Shown here: one piece after another, positions 4,917-7,934 of the stretch
Numbering within the stretch: position 1 is the stretch's first letter
Layout of the letters: the number at the start of each line of letters is the position of its first letter
From: Thiomargarita sp.
Lineage (GTDB): Bacteria > Pseudomonadota > Gammaproteobacteria > Beggiatoales > Beggiatoaceae
Length of the DNA: 7,934 nucleotides
NCBI GenBank assembly: GCA_030635005.1
Contig: DAOVZS010000097.1
Location: 1 to 7,934 of the forward strand
Reading direction: 5' to 3'
Made by a program: the position numbers and the translations under genes
Notes under the pieces: model-generated
Database searches by the model: none
Told to the model about the DNA's origin: nothing
What the model saw: the letters and a program-made list of their open reading frames with translations, nothing else

Positions 4917-7457
4917 CTATTCTTCCTCAACGCCTACGTCAATAATCCTATCTAAGCCAACCAATTTTTCATTCTTTCGTAAACGAATCAAGCTAACACC
5001 TTGGGTATTACGACTAATAATAGAGACTCCAGTCACCGGTGTGCGTATTAATGTGCCATTATTACTAATTAACATAATGTCATCTTCTTCTTCAACTTGC
5101 ACCGCACCCACAATGTCGCCATTACGTTCTGACGTTTTCATGGAAATCACACCTTTACATCCCCGAGACTTTGCGGGATAATCATCCACAGGTGTGCGTT
5201 TACCAAAACCATTAACGCTGGCAGTAAGCACAGGTCCTTCTGTCTGTATCACAATTAAAGAAATCACGCAATCTCCCTCTGCCAGTCTAATACCACGTAC
5301 TCCTCGAGCGGTACGTCCTGTATTTCGTACTTTTTCTTCTTTAAAACGGGCAGCCTTGCCTTTTTTGCTAAATAAGATGATATCACGTTGTCCATCTGTA
5401 ATATCTACGCCAATTAACTTATCATTTTCTGTTAAATTAATGGCAATAATGCCTGTAGCGCGAGGATTCGAAAATTTGGTTAATGCAGTCTTTTTGACAG
5501 TACCACTGGCTGTAGCCATAAAGATGAATTTGTTATCCGTAAATTCACGTACAGGTAATACCGCATTAACACGTTCTTTATCTTCAAGCTGCAATAAATT
5601 GACAATAGGACGTCCTCGTGAATGTCTGCTCGCTTGAGGTAATTGATGTACTTTTAACTGATACACTTTTCCAACATTGGTAAAACATAAAATGGTGTCA
5701 TGTGTATTGGCTACAAAGAGTTTCTCAATGAAATCTTTTTCTTTCATTTTTGTAGCGATTTTTCCCTGTCCACCCCGTCTTTGTGCAGCATAGGTATCTA
5801 AAGCTTGTGATTTGATATAGCCTTCATGGGATAAGGTGACTAAGACATCTTCTTCTGGAATTAAATCTTCTATGCTAAAATTAACACCTCTTGAAACAAG
5901 CTGAGTGCGTCGGGCATCACCATATTCTTCAGAAACGGTTAATAATTCATTACGTATCACGGTCATTAAACGATCAGTATTATTAATAATGTCTAAAAAA
6001 TCATTAATATGCACTAATAAGCTTTTAAATTCTTCTAAAATCTTATCTTGTTCTAAACCTGTTAAACGGTGTAAGCGTAAATCCAAAATTGCCTGTACTT
6101 GAACTTCTGATAAGTGATACGTATTTTTTTGTAACCCAAATTCAGGCGCGAGTCCATCAGGACGTGCAACCTCAGAACCTTGTAACATTTCTTTGATCAC
6201 ACCTGGCTTAACAACTTGTGTTGCCTTTGATAAAAGAGTGCGCGCTTCTTGTGGACTTTTGGCTGATTTAATCAGTAGAATCATCTTATCAATATTGCTT
6301 AAAGCAATCGCTAAGCCTTCTAAAACATGGGCTCTGTCTCTCGCTTTACGCAATTCAAATACGGTACGCCGTGTGACTACTTCACGCCGATGGCGAATAA
6401 ATATTTGAAGTAATTCTAACAGCGACAATAAACGAGGCTGTCCATCTACTAACCCTACCATGTTAATGCTAAAAGTGGATTGCATTGGCGTATATTTAAA
6501 GAGATTATTTAAAACGACTTCTGCCACTTCTCCGCGTCGTAATTCCATAACCATACGAATACCGTCTTTATCAGACTCATCACGTAAGGCAGTAATCCCT
6601 TCAATTTTCTTTTCTTTGACTAAAAATGCAATTTTTTCGGTTAAACGTGCTTTATTAACTTGATAGGGTAATTCTGTGACAATAATTTTCTGTTTACCCT
6701 CTTTATCGCCCTCAATTTCAGTGCGTGCTCGGATATAAACCCGACCACGTCCTGTGCGATAAGACTCTACAAGACTGGTCACATCATAAATAATGCCCGC
6801 GGTGGGAAAATCTGGGGCGGGTATATATTGGATCAAATCTTCCACGCTTAAACTGGGATCATCGATTAAAGCAATACACGCATTAATCACTTCTCGCAAA
6901 TTATGCGGCGGAATATTGGTCGCCATCCCCACTGCAATCCCACTGGAACCATTAATAAGTAAATTAGGAATACGTGTGGGAAAAACGGTAGGTTCTAATT
7001 CAGATTCATCATAGTTGGGAACAAAATCAACTGTTTCCTTATCAATATCGACGAGCATTTCATGGGTAATTTTTGCCATACGAATTTCTGTATAACGCAT
7101 AGCAGCGGGGCTATCGGCATCTATTGAACCAAAATTCCCTTGTCCATCAACCAACATATAACGCAAAGAAAACGGTTGTGCCATGCGTACAATCGTGTCA
7201 TATACAGAAGCATCACCGTGTGGATGAAAACGACCCAATGCATCCCCCACAATGCGAGCAGATTTCTTATAAGGTTTATTCCATACATTCCCAAGTTCAT
7301 ACATGGCATATAATGAACGTCTATGTACTGGTTTTAAACCATCGCGTGTATCAGGTAATGCTCTACCTACAATCACGCTCATAGCGTAATCGAGATAGGA
7401 TTGTCTCATCTCATCTTCAATATTAACTTGTAATATTTCTTTGGCAAATTTAACCAT
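4917..7457 (-). CDS. gyrA: DNA gyrase subunit A
   Basis: GyrA is the DNA-breaking and rejoining subunit of the A2B2 type II topoisomerase that introduces negative supercoils. The 846-residue protein starts like its homologues (VNIEDEMRQSYLDYAMSVIVGRALPDTRDGLKP, split here by domain, residues 11-43). It has the active-site Tyr122 in AMRYTEIR, the winged-helix and tower regions, the coiled-coil stalk with HRREVVTRRTVFELRKARD, and the C-terminal pinwheel opened by the GyrA box QRRGGQG (559-565, bases 5763-5783). Numbering matches E. coli through the quinolone region. There GDASVYD (81-87) has Ala at 83 where E. coli has Ser, while Asp87 is kept. The usual GyrA-box residue six (Lys/Arg) is Gln. 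The tail ends at VGVEEE without the long acidic tail of E. coli GyrA (875 residues). The stop codon is TAG. AAGGA lies 13 bases before the ATG. An extended -10 promoter is seen upstream. Confidence 0.98.
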   Translation of the reverse strand: MVKFAKEILQVNIEDEMRQSYLDYAMSVIVGRALPDTRDGLKPVHRRSLYAMYELGNVWNKPYKKSARIVGDALGRFHPHGDASVYDTIVRMAQPFSLRYMLVDGQGNFGSIDADSPAAMRYTEIRMAKITHEMLVDIDKETVDFVPNYDESELEPTVFPTRIPNLLINGSSGIAVGMATNIPPHNLREVINACIALIDDPSLSVEDLIQYIPAPDFPTAGIIYDVTSLVESYRTGRGRVYIRARTEIEGDKEGKQKIIVTELPYQVNKARLTEKIAFLVKEKKIEGITALRDESDKDGIRMVMELRRGEVAEVVLNNLFKYTPMQSTFSINMVGLVDGQPRLLSLLELLQIFIRHRREVVTRRTVFELRKARDRAHVLEGLAIALSNIDKMILLIKSAKSPQEARTLLSKATQVVKPGVIKEMLQGSEVARPDGLAPEFGLQKNTYHLSEVQVQAILDLRLHRLTGLEQDKILEEFKSLLVHINDFLDIINNTDRLMTVIRNELLTVSEEYGDARRTQLVSRGVNFSIEDLIPEEDVLVTLSHEGYIKSQALDTYAAQRRGGQGKIATKMKEKDFIEKLFVANTHDTILCFTNVGKVYQLKVHQLPQASRHSRGRPIVNLLQLEDKERVNAVLPVREFTDNKFIFMATASGTVKKTALTKFSNPRATGIIAINLTENDKLIGVDITDGQRDIILFSKKGKAARFKEEKVRNTGRTARGVRGIRLAEGDCVISLIVIQTEGPVLTASVNGFGKRTPVDDYPAKSRGCKGVISMKTSERNGDIVGAVQVEEEDDIMLISNNGTLIRTPVTGVSIISRNTQGVSLIRLRKNEKLVGLDRIIDVGVEEE

Positions 7458-7470
7458 TTAAATATCTATA

Positions 7471-7475
7471 TCCTT
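7471..7475 (-). promoter_or_regulatory. Ribosome binding site of gyrA
   Basis: AAGGA on the minus strand lies 13 bases before the gyrA ATG. The spacing is longer than usual, but this is the only purine-rich core in the leader and the start is independently fixed by homology. Confidence 0.45.
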
Positions 7476-7518
7476 AGCTTAGCAATAAACTCTGAGCAGC
7501 TTGCTGAAATTTAACACA

Positions 7519-7527
7519 ATTATATCA
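7519..7527 (-). promoter_or_regulatory. Extended -10 promoter for gyrA
   Basis: The minus strand of the 80-base gap upstream of gyrA contains TGATATAAT, a perfect TATAAT preceded by the TGn extension. No good -35 box is found 16-18 bases upstream, which is common for extended -10 promoters. Transcription would begin near 7512 and give a leader of about 55 bases. It allows gyrA to be expressed independently of the upstream adenylyltransferase gene. Confidence 0.55.
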
Positions 7528-7537
7528 TATAAAGGGC

Positions 7538-7934
7538 TTATTGTGCTATCGTTTTTTGTTGCAAAGTGCTAATGATTTCAGTAGTAGAACACCCTTCTAA
7601 ATAGTCTAAAGTCAAGACTTTTCCACCATTGGCAAAAATACAATCACTTCCCGCTATTTGATGAATATCATAATCACTGCCTTTGACTAAAATATCGGGT
7701 AAAATTTGACAAATTAAATCTTTAGGTGTTTCTGTCGAAAATGGAATGACCCAAGAGACACATTCTAATGCTTGTAATACTGCGATACGTTTTTCTAAAG
7801 TATTGATAGGACGCGTATTCCCTTTTAAACGTTGTATAGAAGCATCATCATTAATAGCCACTACTAAGCGATCTCCCAAGTGTCGTGCTTGTGTCAAATA
7901 TTGAATATGTCCTGCATGTAAGATATCAAAACAA
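7538..7934 (-). CDS. rfaE2: D-glycero-beta-D-manno-heptose 1-phosphate adenylyltransferase (RfaE2 / HldE C-terminal domain), 5' end outside the window
   Basis: This cytoplasmic nucleotidyltransferase joins ATP and heptose 1-phosphate to form ADP-heptose for LPS inner core. The reading frame is open to the right edge. Its first visible residues are CFDILHAGHIQYL, holding the nucleotidyl-transfer HxGH signature, so the gene begins beyond the window and a TTG at 7897 is not the start. The 131 visible residues continue with ARHLGDRLVVAINDDAS, RLKGNTRPIN, EKRIAVLQALECVSWV, LPDILVKGSDY, IAGSDCIFANGGKV and the closing EGCSTTEII, all in the order found in E. coli HldE domain II. Whether it is a stand-alone RfaE2 or the C-terminal half of a bifunctional HldE (with a kinase domain upstream) cannot be told here. 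It ends in TAA 80 bases before gyrA on the same strand. With kdsB it supplies activated inner-core sugars. Confidence 0.93.
   Translation of the reverse strand, partial: CFDILHAGHIQYLTQARHLGDRLVVAINDDASIQRLKGNTRPINTLEKRIAVLQALECVSWVIPFSTETPKDLICQILPDILVKGSDYDIHQIAGSDCIFANGGKVLTLDYLEGCSTTEIISTLQQKTIAQ

Noticed and set aside
5194..5637. 147-codon + strand ORF antisense to gyrA
   Set aside because: It is a shadow of the highly conserved gyrA frame, without ribosome binding site or family resemblance. The other antisense ORFs within gyrA are the same case.
7895..7897. TTG at 7897 as the start of a 119-residue adenylyltransferase
   Set aside because: The frame continues upstream through CFDILHAGHIQYL with the catalytic HxGH motif, so the true start lies outside the window.

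Overview
This is an ordinary-looking chromosomal window of low to moderate G+C with tightly packed genes. Its gene set points to a Gram-negative, LPS-bearing bacterium: CMP-Kdo synthetase, an ADP-heptose-type adenylyltransferase, a proteobacterial GyrA numbered almost exactly like E. coli GyrA, and a bacterial alpha-2-macroglobulin. I infer a gammaproteobacterium, possibly a Thiotrichales/Beggiatoa-like lineage. The lineage guess rests on overall impression and not on a decisive marker.

Layout. On the + strand, bases 2-1855 hold the C-terminal third or so of an alpha-2-macroglobulin gene whose 5' part lies off the left edge. An in-frame TAG at 77-79 interrupts it. The gene ends in a structured terminator region (1862-1950) that it shares convergently with the minus-strand genes. 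All remaining genes are on the minus strand and are transcribed right to left: the 3' part of rfaE2/hldE (heptose-1-phosphate adenylyltransferase, cut by the right edge), gyrA with its own likely extended -10 promoter, a degenerate receiver-domain protein, kdsB, and an AMP-dependent acyl ligase resembling those of aryl-polyene/xanthomonadin clusters. The degenerate receiver gene and kdsB are separated by a single base, and kdsB and the ligase by a few tens of bases, so these three look like one operon. Read-through from gyrA is possible because no clear terminator follows it.

Together the genes make envelope precursors (Kdo and heptose activation for LPS inner core, acyl activation by the ligase) and a periplasmic-type defence or inhibitor protein, with DNA gyrase subunit A as the housekeeping anchor. 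The points most worth a second look are: the receiver domain that has lost its phosphoacceptor Asp, its Thr/Ser and its Lys and carries a DHp-like tail without a histidine; the amber codon inside the macroglobulin gene; the nested/pseudoknot-capable intergenic structure; and Ala at the quinolone-critical position 83 of GyrA. I saw no mobile element, CRISPR array, tRNA or rRNA, and no intergenic stretch longer than about 140 bases.
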